Of a stretch of 64,000 nt of DNA, positions 1 through 8,888 are shown piece after piece. Position numbers and translations under genes: made by a program. The notes beneath the pieces are model-generated. The model saw only the letters and a program-made list of their open reading frames with translations. It was not told where the DNA came from and ran no database searches. This stretch comes from Evansella sp041820985. Its GTDB lineage: Bacteria > Bacillota > Bacilli > Bacillales > Salisediminibacteriaceae. The DNA is taken from contig NZ_JBGUAU010000022.1 in the NCBI RefSeq assembly GCF_041820985.1, forward strand, positions 1 to 64,000, written 5' to 3'. The stretch's first letter is position 1. Each line of letters opens with the position of its first letter.

Positions 1-121
1 GCTCAAGGCTAAGAAATCCGAATGGAAAAATTATACATAATAGTAACGAAAAGTAATCTCAATATCCTCTTGTGGATACTTTTGCAATACTAGTGGTTCA
101 GTTGCCTATGAAACTTAATAT

Positions 122-158
122 GACTAGCAAATTGTAACCGATTTGTTAGTCTTTTTTT
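122..158 (+). terminator. Intrinsic terminator of a gene left of the window
   Basis: An 11-bp stem with one G-U pair (GACTAGCAAAT with ATTTGTTAGTC) and an 8-nt loop is followed by seven T. It probably ends a gene lying before base 1. No coding region is visible in bases 1-120. Confidence 0.7.
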
Positions 159-314
159 GTTGTCATATAAAGGTTTTATAGAATTTTTGATTCTAATTTG
201 TATGGTTATTTGCTGAAAAAATGTTCGTTTACAATTGCAATTGTTAGTATGTAAAATCAGTTACATAGTTGAATGCAGATAAATGTAAAAAAAAGGAATT
301 CTGATTAGGTATTT

Positions 315-419
315 ATGTTAGAATTAACATATAAAAATAAGGACTTTGTGAAGGGAAGTATTTTAAAAAAACGGGAAACCTTTGTTAAAGAAGGAATAGA
401 AATCAAATTGGTAGAGTAA
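315..419 (+). CDS. Possible 34-residue peptide (uncertain)
   Basis: A short ATG-to-TAA frame begins MLELTYKNKDFVK and ends EIKLVE. It lies 29 bases before the P-loop gene at 449, on the same strand. I see no strong ribosome binding site and recognise no family. It could be a leader peptide, a gene remnant or chance. The rest of 159-448 is AT-rich and shows nothing else. Confidence 0.25.
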   Translation: MLELTYKNKDFVKGSILKKRETFVKEGIEIKLVE

Positions 420-448
420 GTAAAAATTAGTGCGAGGGGTTAAAAAAT

Positions 449-946
449 ATGAAACAATTGGGAACGCTATACTTTTTCTGTGGAAAAATGGGTGCTGGGA
501 AATCGACTAAATCAAAACAATTGGCGATTGATAAGCATGCTGTACTGTTGTCTGAAGATGAATGGCTTTCATCTCTTTATCCTAATCAGATTACATCATT
601 TGAGGACTATTTAAAATTTTCAGCGCAGCTCAAGCCGTTGGTAGAAAAGCATGTCCAAAACATATTAGGTGTCGGTACAGATGTAGTGATGGATTATCCA
701 GCAAACACTAAACAACTGCGAAAGTGGTTTTTGGACATGGCGTCAGAGGTCAATGCAAGCCATCACCTAATTTTCCTTAATCTAACTAACGAGCAATGCT
801 TACGTCATATTGCACGAAGGCGTAAAGAACAACCCGAGAGAGCAGCTTTTGACACGGAAGAGGTGTTTATTCATGTTACTAAATTTTTTGAAGCACCAGA
901 GGCATCCGAAGGTTTAAATATTTTAGAACTTAGCGGAAAAGAATAA
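449..946 (+). CDS. P-loop ATP-binding protein (AAA_33 / zeta-toxin-like kinase fold)
   Basis: A 165-residue cytoplasmic protein with a clear Walker A motif, GKMGAGKST, at about residues 12-20. It is followed by a LSEDEW segment that occupies the Walker B or substrate position of small P-loop kinases. A C-terminal IARRRKEQPER stretch resembles the arginine-rich lid of that fold. The start is supported by a GAGGGG ribosome binding site about 8 bases upstream. Proteins of this kind phosphorylate small molecules or nucleotides, but the substrate cannot be read from sequence. The gene stands alone, and the hairpin at 1127-1165 is its probable terminator. Confidence 0.75.
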   Translation: MKQLGTLYFFCGKMGAGKSTKSKQLAIDKHAVLLSEDEWLSSLYPNQITSFEDYLKFSAQLKPLVEKHVQNILGVGTDVVMDYPANTKQLRKWFLDMASEVNASHHLIFLNLTNEQCLRHIARRRKEQPERAAFDTEEVFIHVTKFFEAPEASEGLNILELSGKE

Positions 947-1126
947 CAAGGAGTTCAATGATTCGTGTGTAAAGAGTATCTTAAGTTCTTGGAGGTGCTC
1001 TATAAAATATAACATGAAATGTGAGTAAAAAAAGTTTCAATGTATATGTTAAAAGTAATGTAACTTTGTGAAGTGGTAAACTTAAATTAGTACGTTAGTT
1101 ATATAAGAAAAATTACCTACTTAATT

Positions 1127-1165
1127 AAAAGGCTCGGTTAACAGATGTGAAAACCAAGCCTTTTC
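1127..1165. terminator. Bidirectional intrinsic terminator
   Basis: The stem AAAAGGCTCGGTT pairs with AACCAAGCCTTTT around a short loop, with A-rich and T-rich flanks. It can end both the P-loop gene (plus) and topB (minus). Confidence 0.7.
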
Positions 1166-1235
1166 ATATTTAATTGCCACAAATAAAGCTATAAATAGAG
1201 GTGCATATTAGCATACATTTTCAATTGTAATTTAC

Positions 1236-1275
1236 AATTTTGCGATAGGATACGGAACTCTTTAGTGTCTGAAAC
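1236..1275. repeat. Degenerate IS-end-like sequence shared with 59158-59193
   Basis: The block beginning TTTGCGATAGGA and continuing through GGAACTC and TTAGT is nearly repeated at 59158-59193, beside an IstB relic. It is therefore probably an old IS21-family end or solo relic. No transposase fragment is visible here. The remaining intergenic bases 947-1235 hold only the terminator. Confidence 0.4.
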
Positions 1276-1303
1276 CAATTTATGGAACTCGACACAACTT
1301 TTT

Positions 1304-3505
1304 TTACTTTAATTTCAGTTTTGCCAATGCATCAGCTAATGCTGGGTTAAATGGTTCATCATCTTGTTTGCTTTGTTTCTTCATAAATTGATTTACTTCG
1401 CGTTTCGATAGCTTTGTGTTTTTCTCTTTACTCTTACGTTCATTGAATGTTGAGAGCTTTTCCTTATGTCCACATTTACATACGAAAACCTGTCCTTCCC
1501 CTTGACCTCGGAGTTCTAATTTCTTTTTACATTTAGGACAGCGAGCATTTGTCACTTTGGAAATATTCTTACGGTGTCCGCAATCACGATCCTGACAAAC
1601 ATACATTTTGCCCTTCTTGTTATTTACTTCAAGCATGAGTTTTCCACAATCAGGACACTTTGTTCCAGTCATATTGTTATGCTTATATGTCTTAGTGCTA
1701 TTTTTGATTTCATGAACAACTGTTTTTGCATAGCTCTTCATATCATTGATAAATACATTTTTATTTAATTTTCCTTTAGCAATGGCTTCAAGCTTTTGCT
1801 CCCAATCTGCAGTTAAAGCAGGAGATCTTAAGTCTTCTGGAACTAAATCGAGTAGTTGCTTTCCTTTAGATGTTAGAAAAATATCTTTCCCTTTCTTTTC
1901 AATAAGAAACGAATTAAATAATTTTTCTATAATATCGGCACGAGTTGCAACTGTACCTAGTCCACCTGTTTTTTCTAACATTTTTGCTAAATCCTTCGTT
2001 TCTCCTGTCATGTATTTAGCTGGGTTTTCCATAGCAGATAACAACGATCCTTCATTAAAGCGAGCAGGTGGTTTCGTCTCTCCCTGTGTTTGCTTTACTG
2101 ATGTTATGGTAAGCGTGGCTCCTTTTGTCAAGCTAGGTAAAACCTGTTCTTTCATCTCATCGTTGTTTTCACTATCCTCGGATACATTTCCATAGACTTC
2201 TTTCCAGCCTAAGGAAAGAACCATCTTTCCTCGAGCAACAAACGTTTCATTTCCCAACTCCACTTTTACTGTGGTTTGTTCATACTCGAAAGGAGGATAT
2301 AGGGCAGCTAAAAATCGTTTCACAACTAAGTCATAAATTTTTCGTTCTTTATCTGTAAAGTTCGCAATGATAGGAGTTTCTTCTGTTGGAATAATTGCAT
2401 GGTGATCGGAAACTTTGGAATCATCCACAAAGGATTTGTTTGTTTTTATTGGCTGTTGTAAAACTTTATGTGATAACTTTGTATAGGAATTGGATCCTTT
2501 TCCACATGCTTTCACTCGGTCTTTCAACGTATCAACAATATCGCTAGAGATATATCTTGAATCAGTACGTGGATATGTTAACACTTTGTGCTGTTCATAG
2601 AGCTTTTGCATGATCGACAGTGTTTCTTTGGCTGAAAAGTTAAATGCTTTGTTTGCATCTCGCTGTAGCTCTGTTAAGTCATAAAGCTGTGGAGCAAAGC
2701 TTTTCTTATGTTTTTTGTCTATTTCCATTATTTTTGCTTGCTTTTGATTTGTCTTTGATACTAGTTCATCTGCTTTTTCCTTGGAAAAAGTTCGGAAGTC
2801 GTTTGTTTTCTTATCTTGCCAAGTGAAAGTTACATTGTTATCGGATTTCGCTTGAATTCCGTAGAATGTTTTAGGTTGAAAAGTTCGTATCTCGTCTTCA
2901 CGCTTAGCGATAATAGCAACCGTAGGTGTTTGGACTCGACCGCACGATAATTGAGCATTAAATTTACATGTTAATGCTCTCGTAGCATTTAAACCGATGT
3001 ACCAATCTGCTTCAGAACGAGCTACTGCAGAGTGATACAAATTTTCATATTCTTTCCCGTTTTTTAACTTTTGAAAGCCTTCCTTAATTGCTTTGTCTGT
3101 TACGGAAGAAATCCATAGTCGTTTGATAGGTTTGTTGATCTTAGCTTTTTCTATAATCCACCTAGCAACTAATTCACCTTCTCGTGCTGCGTCTGTGGCA
3201 ATGATTATTTCCCCCACGTCGGATCGGTGTAACTGACTTTTTACCGCATGATACTGTTTGCTCGTTTGTTTAATTACAACAAGCTTCAGATCCTTTGGAA
3301 TCATAGGTAAATCTTCTATCTTCCACTCTTTATATTTATCGTCATATGTCTCAGGGTCAGCGAGAGTTACTAAATGACCTAACGCCCACGTGACAACATA
3401 CTTATCTCCTTCAAGGAAGCCATTACCTTTTTTCTTACAGTTTAATACTCGTGCAATATCACGAGCAACGGAAGGCTTTTCCGCAATTACTACGCTTTTT
3501 TTCAT
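1304..3505 (-). CDS. topB: DNA topoisomerase III
   Basis: A type IA topoisomerase of about 733 residues that relaxes and decatenates DNA by transient single-strand cleavage. The N-terminal Toprim domain shows EKPSVARDIA and the acidic DAAREGEL motif (residues about 105-112). The catalytic tyrosine lies in LTYPRTDSRY at about residue 311. The C-terminus carries two zinc-finger-like segments, CPDCGK with CQDRDCGH and CPKCKK with CKCGH. The size fits the Bacillus TopB family. A GTG or ATG further upstream (3523) is possible, but ATG at 3505 follows an AAGGGATG ribosome binding site at suitable distance and gives the family's MKKSVVIAEKPS start. Monocistronic, minus strand. Confidence 0.95.
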   Translation of the reverse strand: MKKSVVIAEKPSVARDIARVLNCKKKGNGFLEGDKYVVTWALGHLVTLADPETYDDKYKEWKIEDLPMIPKDLKLVVIKQTSKQYHAVKSQLHRSDVGEIIIATDAAREGELVARWIIEKAKINKPIKRLWISSVTDKAIKEGFQKLKNGKEYENLYHSAVARSEADWYIGLNATRALTCKFNAQLSCGRVQTPTVAIIAKREDEIRTFQPKTFYGIQAKSDNNVTFTWQDKKTNDFRTFSKEKADELVSKTNQKQAKIMEIDKKHKKSFAPQLYDLTELQRDANKAFNFSAKETLSIMQKLYEQHKVLTYPRTDSRYISSDIVDTLKDRVKACGKGSNSYTKLSHKVLQQPIKTNKSFVDDSKVSDHHAIIPTEETPIIANFTDKERKIYDLVVKRFLAALYPPFEYEQTTVKVELGNETFVARGKMVLSLGWKEVYGNVSEDSENNDEMKEQVLPSLTKGATLTITSVKQTQGETKPPARFNEGSLLSAMENPAKYMTGETKDLAKMLEKTGGLGTVATRADIIEKLFNSFLIEKKGKDIFLTSKGKQLLDLVPEDLRSPALTADWEQKLEAIAKGKLNKNVFINDMKSYAKTVVHEIKNSTKTYKHNNMTGTKCPDCGKLMLEVNNKKGKMYVCQDRDCGHRKNISKVTNARCPKCKKKLELRGQGEGQVFVCKCGHKEKLSTFNERKSKEKNTKLSKREVNQFMKKQSKQDDEPFNPALADALAKLKLK

Positions 3506-3622
3506 GTATATACATCCCTTCAAATATAAAACAAGTAAGTTAACTATACCATAAATGCCTGTTTCTCATGAAGCGAGAGGGAAGACAAAAACTTCTGCCC
3601 GACGATTAGGCAGAAGCTTCTT

Positions 3623-4276
3623 TTACCATTTTAGGTTGTCCAATACCTCGATTAATTCTTTGGATTGATTCTCTTCAATACCCCATCTTGTAATATCTTT
3701 TTTGATAGAGTTAAGAGATCCATGCCCTTTCACAAATCCGTTTAAACGTGCGGCGAAAGTAGAGTTTGTAAGTGCTTCCTGTGTACGGAAAAAATCGAGT
3801 AAGGTCTTCGTAGCATTTTTATATCTCTTTAAATAGTATTTCTGATGATACTCTTCTGCAGGATAAAAAACATGGTAGGGAGAAATCTCTGTTGAAATCG
3901 TGCCATCTAATGTTTCTTCCCAAATACCTTTTGTATCCTCCGCGAGTTTTTTCTGTTCAGCGCTCTGATAGAGTAGAAGAGAAATGTATTGCCGTCCTTT
4001 GTAATTGATAGTACGAAGTGGATTGTGATTTTTCCAAAAAACCTGTAATAACTCCTCGTACGTAATGATGCTTGGATTGTATTCAATTTGAAGAGTCTCC
4101 GTATGATCTCCCATTTGTCGGTACGTTGGATCAGTAGTAGTTCCTCCTGAATACCCAACGGTTGTCTTCATTACTCCAGGTAGATGTCCAAACTGGGCAT
4201 CAGGACCCCAGAATCAACCCATGCCAAAAATCGCTTTTTCTACCGTATCAGCTTGGAGATTATATTCTTTCCTCAC
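3623..4276 (-). CDS. msrA: Peptide-methionine (S)-S-oxide reductase MsrA with UGA at the catalytic Cys codon
   Basis: Reading from GTG at 4276 gives a normal MsrA N-terminus (VRKEYNLQADTVEKAIFGMG). Codon TGA at 4216-4214 then sits exactly where the family has the catalytic Cys of GCFWG, and the frame continues FWGPDAQFGHLPGV and on to a full-length C-terminus. No other lesion is seen. The GTG overlaps the stop of the upstream msrAB gene as GTGA, so the two are translationally coupled. The rest of the protein contains no Cys, so no resolving Cys is available. This is either a selenocysteine-type MsrA or a single-base nonsense mutant. The ATG at 4171 would give a protein lacking the active site. 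MsrA repairs oxidised methionine in proteins. Confidence 0.65.
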
Positions 4277-5244
4277 TTTGCATCACCCTCGAACAACACT
4301 TTATATTCGCTATAGCCTTCTTTTTCTAAGTCTCTAACAGGAATGAAGCGCAGCGCTGCAGAGTTTATGCAGTATCGCAACCCACCTTGATCTCTAGGAC
4401 CATCATTAAATACATGACCTAAGTGGGAATCTCCATATTTACTCCGAACTTCGGTTCGAATCATCCCATGGCTTTGATCTAGTTTATCCACAACATGATA
4501 ATGACTTATGGGGCGAGTAAAACTAGGCCAACCACAACCAGCATCATATTGGTCCTTAGAGCTGAATAGGGGCTCACCTGACACGATATCCACGTAAATT
4601 CCTTGTTCCACGTTTGTATAATATTCACCTGTGTAAGGGCGCTCTGTACCGTTATTTTGTGTTACTTCATATTGAATCGGTGTTAATGTTTCCTTGAGCG
4701 TTGTTGGGTCTTTCTCTATTTTCCATTTGCTTTCTGTAAAAGCTTTCCGACCAGAACCTTCAAAATAACGGTTATAGTGGAATGGGTTTTTCTTGTAATA
4801 GTCTTGATGGCCTTCATCGGCAGGATAAAATTCGGTTGCTGGAAGAATGTCAGTTGCAATAGCTTTATCGAATTTTTGGCTTTCTTCTAGTTTTTGCTTA
4901 GATTCTTTTGCAAGCTGTTTTTGTTTATCATTATGGTAATATATTGCTGTTTTGTAATGTTCTCCACGGTCAAAAAATTGTCCACCCTCATCAGTTGGGT
5001 CAATATTTCTCCAAAAGATGTCTAATAGTTTTTCGTATGGAAATATGGCAGGATCAAAGGTGATTTGTACTACTTCACGATGATCTGATTGTCCTGAAGC
5101 AACCTCTTCATACGTTGGATTTTCTTTCGTACCACCTGCAAAACCGGAAATTACTTTATAGATACCAGGGAACTCATCAAACGGCTTTACCATACACCAA
5201 AAACATCCCCCTGCAAATGTTGCTTTTTCTACATTATTTGCCAT
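4273..5244 (-). CDS. msrAB: Bifunctional methionine sulfoxide reductase MsrA/MsrB
   Basis: A two-domain enzyme reducing both S- and R-methionine sulfoxide with thioredoxin. The MsrA half has AGGCFWCM with catalytic Cys at residue 14 (counted from ATG 5244). The MsrB half has GCGWPSF (Cys237) and RYCINSAALRF with catalytic Cys at residue 292. The GTG at 5253 is an alternative start, but the AGGGG ribosome binding site is 8 bases from ATG 5244, which I prefer. It is the first gene of an operon with the downstream UGA-containing msrA, overlapping by four bases. About 323 residues is normal for MsrA-MsrB fusions. Confidence 0.95.
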   Translation of the reverse strand: MANNVEKATFAGGCFWCMVKPFDEFPGIYKVISGFAGGTKENPTYEEVASGQSDHREVVQITFDPAIFPYEKLLDIFWRNIDPTDEGGQFFDRGEHYKTAIYYHNDKQKQLAKESKQKLEESQKFDKAIATDILPATEFYPADEGHQDYYKKNPFHYNRYFEGSGRKAFTESKWKIEKDPTTLKETLTPIQYEVTQNNGTERPYTGEYYTNVEQGIYVDIVSGEPLFSSKDQYDAGCGWPSFTRPISHYHVVDKLDQSHGMIRTEVRSKYGDSHLGHVFNDGPRDQGGLRYCINSAALRFIPVRDLEKEGYSEYKVLFEGDAK

Positions 5245-5468
5245 GCTAATCACCCCTATGGATAGTGAACGGTTTACATGTTATTCATATCAATTAACAC
5301 TAACCGTGTATTGTTTATGTGTTTATTGTATTACATATTTATCATATGTAAAAATCTGTTGCTTATTTTTGTGTAGGAAGGTTTGATTCGGAAGTTAAGT
5401 GATGGTTGCTAGATGCACTGGTCTGAGGAATTGACTGTCGGCATCACATTACATGTGTTCAAAAGAAA

Positions 5469-5503
5469 GAGATGTCACTGTGTAACCTACACACGACATC
5501 TCC
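5469..5503 (-). terminator. Weak hairpin after the chrA region
   Basis: AGAGATGTC pairs with GACATCTCC, with an extra GTGT/ACAC pair inside. On the minus strand it is followed by a T-rich but interrupted tract, so it is a plausible terminator for the chrA side. Confidence 0.4.
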
Positions 5504-5522
5504 ATTGTTGTATCTAAAAACA

Positions 5523-5618
5523 TTATCCTTCTGGGAAAATCTTTTTTAATTCGTCTTTCAAAACGGAGTGTACTTTCACTTGCGGTCGGATTTCGTGAAT
5601 ATATTGTTCCGCTTCAGA
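5523..5618 (-). pseudogene. Orphan C-terminal gene remnant
   Basis: A 31-codon minus-strand frame reading SEAEQYIHEIRPQVK and ending KIFPEG has a convincing amino-acid composition but no start codon. It is bounded upstream by a stop at 5621, which falls within the last codons of chrA in another frame. It looks like the tail of a gene whose front was deleted at the chrA junction. I do not recognise the family. Confidence 0.4.
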
Positions 5619-6825
5619 TCAACCCTATTAGCGTTCCACCAATTGCTCCAGCTAACACCACAGCCCAAGGTGGTAGTTTCCAGAACACAAGCATCCCAAA
5701 CAAAATCGCAGCTAATGAAAAATCAAGAGGACTTAAAATGGAACTCGTCCAAATCGGGTGGTACAAAGCAGCAATTAAAATACCAACAACAGCTGCATTT
5801 ACTCCAAAAAGAGCTCCTTGTATTTTTGGATTACTTCGGAAAGCTCCCCAAAACGGAAGAGTACCTAAGATTAGTAAGAAAGCTGGTAAAAAGATTGCTA
5901 CAGTTGCTAATAATGCACCACTCCAGCCATTCATGATTGCACCTAAATACGCTGCAAAAGTAAACAATGGACCTGGAACTGCTTGTGTAGCACCATAACC
6001 CGCAAGGAACGCTTCTTCCGTTATCCAACCTACTGGTACAAGCTCTCTTTCAATTAGTGGTAATACTACATGGCCACCACCAAATACGAGGGAGCCAGCT
6101 CGATAAAAACTATCAAACACAGCGATCCAATGGATTTGAGTAAGCTCTCTTAAGAATGGTAGCAAAAAGAGTAGACCGAAAAATAACGTTAGACATCCTA
6201 TGGCAAACTTTTTACTAATAGGAACATGAATATGGGATATTTCTGGTGCTTTTTGTTCCCGATACATCCAAAAACCAATGAATGCCGCGATGACGATAAT
6301 AACAACTTGGGTGATAACTGTTTGCCATAGCAATGTAACAACAACTGCAAATAATGCAATGCTTCTTCTTTTTGCATCCGGTGTAAGCTTGGAAGCCATC
6401 CCTAAAATTGCATGTGCAACAACTGCAACAGCCACAATTTTCAAGCCTTGAATCCAACCGGCATTTCCAACATCGAAACCTTGGACAAAAAGTGCAAATA
6501 AAATAAGTGCTATGACAGATGGGAGAGTAAATCCAAGAAACGCTACAATTCCCCCAAATAATCCACTACGCATAACTCCAATACCAATACCGACCTGACT
6601 ACTTGCAGGTCCAGGTAAAAACTGACAGAGTGCTACTAAGTCCGCATAACTTCGTTCATCAAGCCATTTTCTTCTTCGCACATATTCATTGTGGAAATAA
6701 CCTAAATGGGCAATAGGCCCTCCAAATGAAGTTAAACCTAATCTCAGGGAAACAATAAATACCTCTAGCAGCGAGGCTACGCCTTTTTTTGGTTGCTGAT
6801 TTGTGTCCTTATCGCTCAATTTCAT
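5614..6825 (-). CDS. chrA: Chromate transporter, ChrA family, two-domain form
   Basis: A hydrophobic protein of about 403 residues with the duplicated CHR architecture. The N-terminal half has LTSFGGPIAHLGYF and CQFLPGPASSQ. The C-terminal half repeats it as GSLVFGGGHVVLPLIE and GATQAVPGPLFTFAAYLG. These FGG and PGP motifs define the CHR family, whose studied members export chromate across the membrane. ATG at 6825 follows GTG 6828 and has a GGAG-type site just upstream. A LysR regulator lies about 290 bases upstream on the same strand and may control it. The substrate here is inferred from the family only. Confidence 0.9.
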   Translation of the reverse strand: MKLSDKDTNQQPKKGVASLLEVFIVSLRLGLTSFGGPIAHLGYFHNEYVRRRKWLDERSYADLVALCQFLPGPASSQVGIGIGVMRSGLFGGIVAFLGFTLPSVIALILFALFVQGFDVGNAGWIQGLKIVAVAVVAHAILGMASKLTPDAKRRSIALFAVVVTLLWQTVITQVVIIVIAAFIGFWMYREQKAPEISHIHVPISKKFAIGCLTLFFGLLFLLPFLRELTQIHWIAVFDSFYRAGSLVFGGGHVVLPLIERELVPVGWITEEAFLAGYGATQAVPGPLFTFAAYLGAIMNGWSGALLATVAIFLPAFLLILGTLPFWGAFRSNPKIQGALFGVNAAVVGILIAALYHPIWTSSILSPLDFSLAAILFGMLVFWKLPPWAVVLAGAIGGTLIGLI

Positions 6826-7115
6826 CACTCCAAATCCTCAGAAAATACTATTTTATCTCTTTAAACCACTCATAAGCCTTCTCTCTTGCTTATTGTAGCA
6901 CTTCAATTGCCCTGATCATCCATCCCTAATCCCATTCATTTTACTAGGACTTTGTATATATTGAAACTATTTCAATGTAAATATAATGTTAATTCGATAA
7001 ACTTGGATTTGATGTAAATGGAGATATTCCTTAAAGAAAGCTTCTAACCTCTTAGAACGAAAATAATCACAGTTAAAGATACGCAACCAACATCTTTCAT
7101 AACAATAAAATAGGT

Positions 7116-8015
7116 TTATCCCATCCTACTATAGTTATGGATACAATCTTTCAAGAAAGAAGTAAAGGTGAATATGATAGGTGAAGTATATCTACCTTTA
7201 TGATAAATGGCAGAGAACTGTCTCTTACATCTTTCATTTATCTGAATAGGGTAGAGTAACTGATGGTCTATTTCTAATTGAGTCGTAAATTTAGATAGAA
7301 ATCCGATACCATGACCTCTTAAAATAGAGTGCTTGATTGCTTCGTTAGTTCCTAATTCAATGACCTTCTTAGGCTTAAAGTTATGTTTGTCCATTAATAA
7401 ATCAATGTTCTCCCTAGTATTTGATCCTTGTTCTCTTAGCAAAAAAACCTCATTTGACAAGTCTGAAATTGTGGTTGCCCTAATTATGTTTTTGAAGTAG
7501 TCAGCTGATGCTAGCGGAAGTATTTCGTCTTCAAAAATAGGTTCAACCATTAAATCAGAATGTGGTTCTGACTTAGCGATGACTACAATATCTATGGATC
7601 CATTTTTTATTTTCTCTTCAATTGTAGAAGTATTAGCGATGATCAGCTTTGTTTGTATTTTTGGATATAGTTTTTCAAATTCTAAAATTAAAGGAGAAAG
7701 AACATAATTTCCCACTGTTGTTCCAGCCCCAATTGTAAGTTCCCCTTCATTTACATTTTTTAGAGACAGCATTGATTTTTCTGTTTGCTCCGATAATTGC
7801 AATATTTGTTCTGCGTAATAGAGAAGTCTCCTTCCAGCGTCCGTTAATTCAATACGTTTTCCTATACGATAGAATAAATCTAATCCAAAATGCCTCTCAA
7901 GTGAGTCGATTTGTCTTGAAACTGCTGGTTGACTTAAAGAAACGATCTCAGCCGCTCTTGAAAAATTTAAGTTAGTTGCAACATAATAAAATGATTTAAG
8001 TTGATGCAATTCCAT
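7116..8015 (-). CDS. LysR family transcriptional regulator
   Basis: 299 residues, the usual LTTR length. The N-terminal winged helix-turn-helix (residues 1-60) shows FSRAAEIVSLSQPAVSRQI, the typical LysR recognition helix. A periplasmic-binding-like effector domain follows. It is divergent from the methyltransferase at 8168, with a 150-base shared intergenic region in which LTTR sites are normally found, and it lies upstream of chrA on the same strand. Either neighbour could be the target. The inducer is unknown. Confidence 0.9.
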   Translation of the reverse strand: MELHQLKSFYYVATNLNFSRAAEIVSLSQPAVSRQIDSLERHFGLDLFYRIGKRIELTDAGRRLLYYAEQILQLSEQTEKSMLSLKNVNEGELTIGAGTTVGNYVLSPLILEFEKLYPKIQTKLIIANTSTIEEKIKNGSIDIVVIAKSEPHSDLMVEPIFEDEILPLASADYFKNIIRATTISDLSNEVFLLREQGSNTRENIDLLMDKHNFKPKKVIELGTNEAIKHSILRGHGIGFLSKFTTQLEIDHQLLYPIQINERCKRQFSAIYHKGRYTSPIIFTFTSFLKDCIHNYSRMG

Positions 8016-8167
8016 ACTACACCTCTTTTCATAATTGTTTTAGAAAGCACTCCTATTCTAGTATGCAAAAATGTTATTGATATCATCATTATTATGCATT
8101 TCCTTTATTGTAAAAATATAAATACAATTAATCTAGGAAAACTTTTAACAATAAAGGGATGAGTTTT

Positions 8168-8761
8168 GTGAAGTTTCGAGAATCAGGTATGCCAACAATG
8201 AAGGTATGGAATAGTTTTTTTTATCCAGATGAAGTGATAAAAAAAATGGGTGTTAATCAACATATAAATACATTTATTGATATAGGGTGTGGGTATGGGA
8301 CCTTCCTAGTTCCTGCTTCTGAAATAATTAGAGGAAAAGCTGTAGGGATAGACATTGACGACAAAGTACTCAATGAATGTAGGGAAGCGATACCGAAGAG
8401 TAAAAAAGAAGATATTGACCTAATAATAGGAGACGTTACGGAGAAGAAAACAATAGAGGAGCTTGAAAAATACAGTGGTACAATAGATTACATTTCTTTA
8501 TTTAACATGGTTCATTGTGAGGAACCGTTAAAATTGTTAACAGCGGCTTATTATCTACTTAGCGATAATGGTATACTAGGAATCACTCATTGGATTCAGG
8601 ATGATACTCCGAGAGGACCATCCATGAAGATTAGACCAACTCCAAACCAAATTAAGGAGTGGGGGAAGGTTGTAAACTTTGAATTCATAAAAGAAGTAAA
8701 GCTCCCACCATATCATTTTGGGATAGTTTTTGAAAAAAAGAAACATGGATCTTTTGAGTGA
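8168..8761 (+). CDS. Class I SAM-dependent methyltransferase
   Basis: A protein of about 197 residues with the SAM-binding glycine-rich motif FIDIGCGYGTFL near residues 38-49 and the acidic VGIDID motif II. A TIDYISLFNMVH segment follows at motif IV. GTG at 8168 is preferred to ATG 8159, because the AAAGGG ribosome binding site directly abuts the ATG but is about 9 bases from the GTG. It is divergent from the lysR gene. The methyl acceptor cannot be told from sequence. A weak hairpin (AAGGTATT/AAATACCTT) follows the stop. Confidence 0.8.
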   Translation: MKFRESGMPTMKVWNSFFYPDEVIKKMGVNQHINTFIDIGCGYGTFLVPASEIIRGKAVGIDIDDKVLNECREAIPKSKKEDIDLIIGDVTEKKTIEELEKYSGTIDYISLFNMVHCEEPLKLLTAAYYLLSDNGILGITHWIQDDTPRGPSMKIRPTPNQIKEWGKVVNFEFIKEVKLPPYHFGIVFEKKKHGSFE

Positions 8762-8888
8762 CGAAGGTATTAGGTTAAATACCTTATGAACAACCCTATT
8801 TTAGTATATGCAAGGACTATTTGCTTACATTTTGATAATACTAATTATGTAAACTGTTATATGAGTAGTTAACAAAAGGTGGTTTATT

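Noticed and set aside
3907..4158. An 83-codon minus-strand ORF inside msrA
   Set aside because: It is an out-of-frame shadow of the MsrA coding region.
4160..4214. A classical SECIS element after the UGA
   Set aside because: The only clear stem (CUGGG/CCCAG) has its loop starting about eight bases after the UGA, closer than usual, and it arises from ordinary FWGPDAQ codons. It is therefore not listed as a feature.
5568..6457. Plus- and minus-strand ORFs inside chrA
   Set aside because: They are shadows of a clear CHR-family gene, with no independent start signals.
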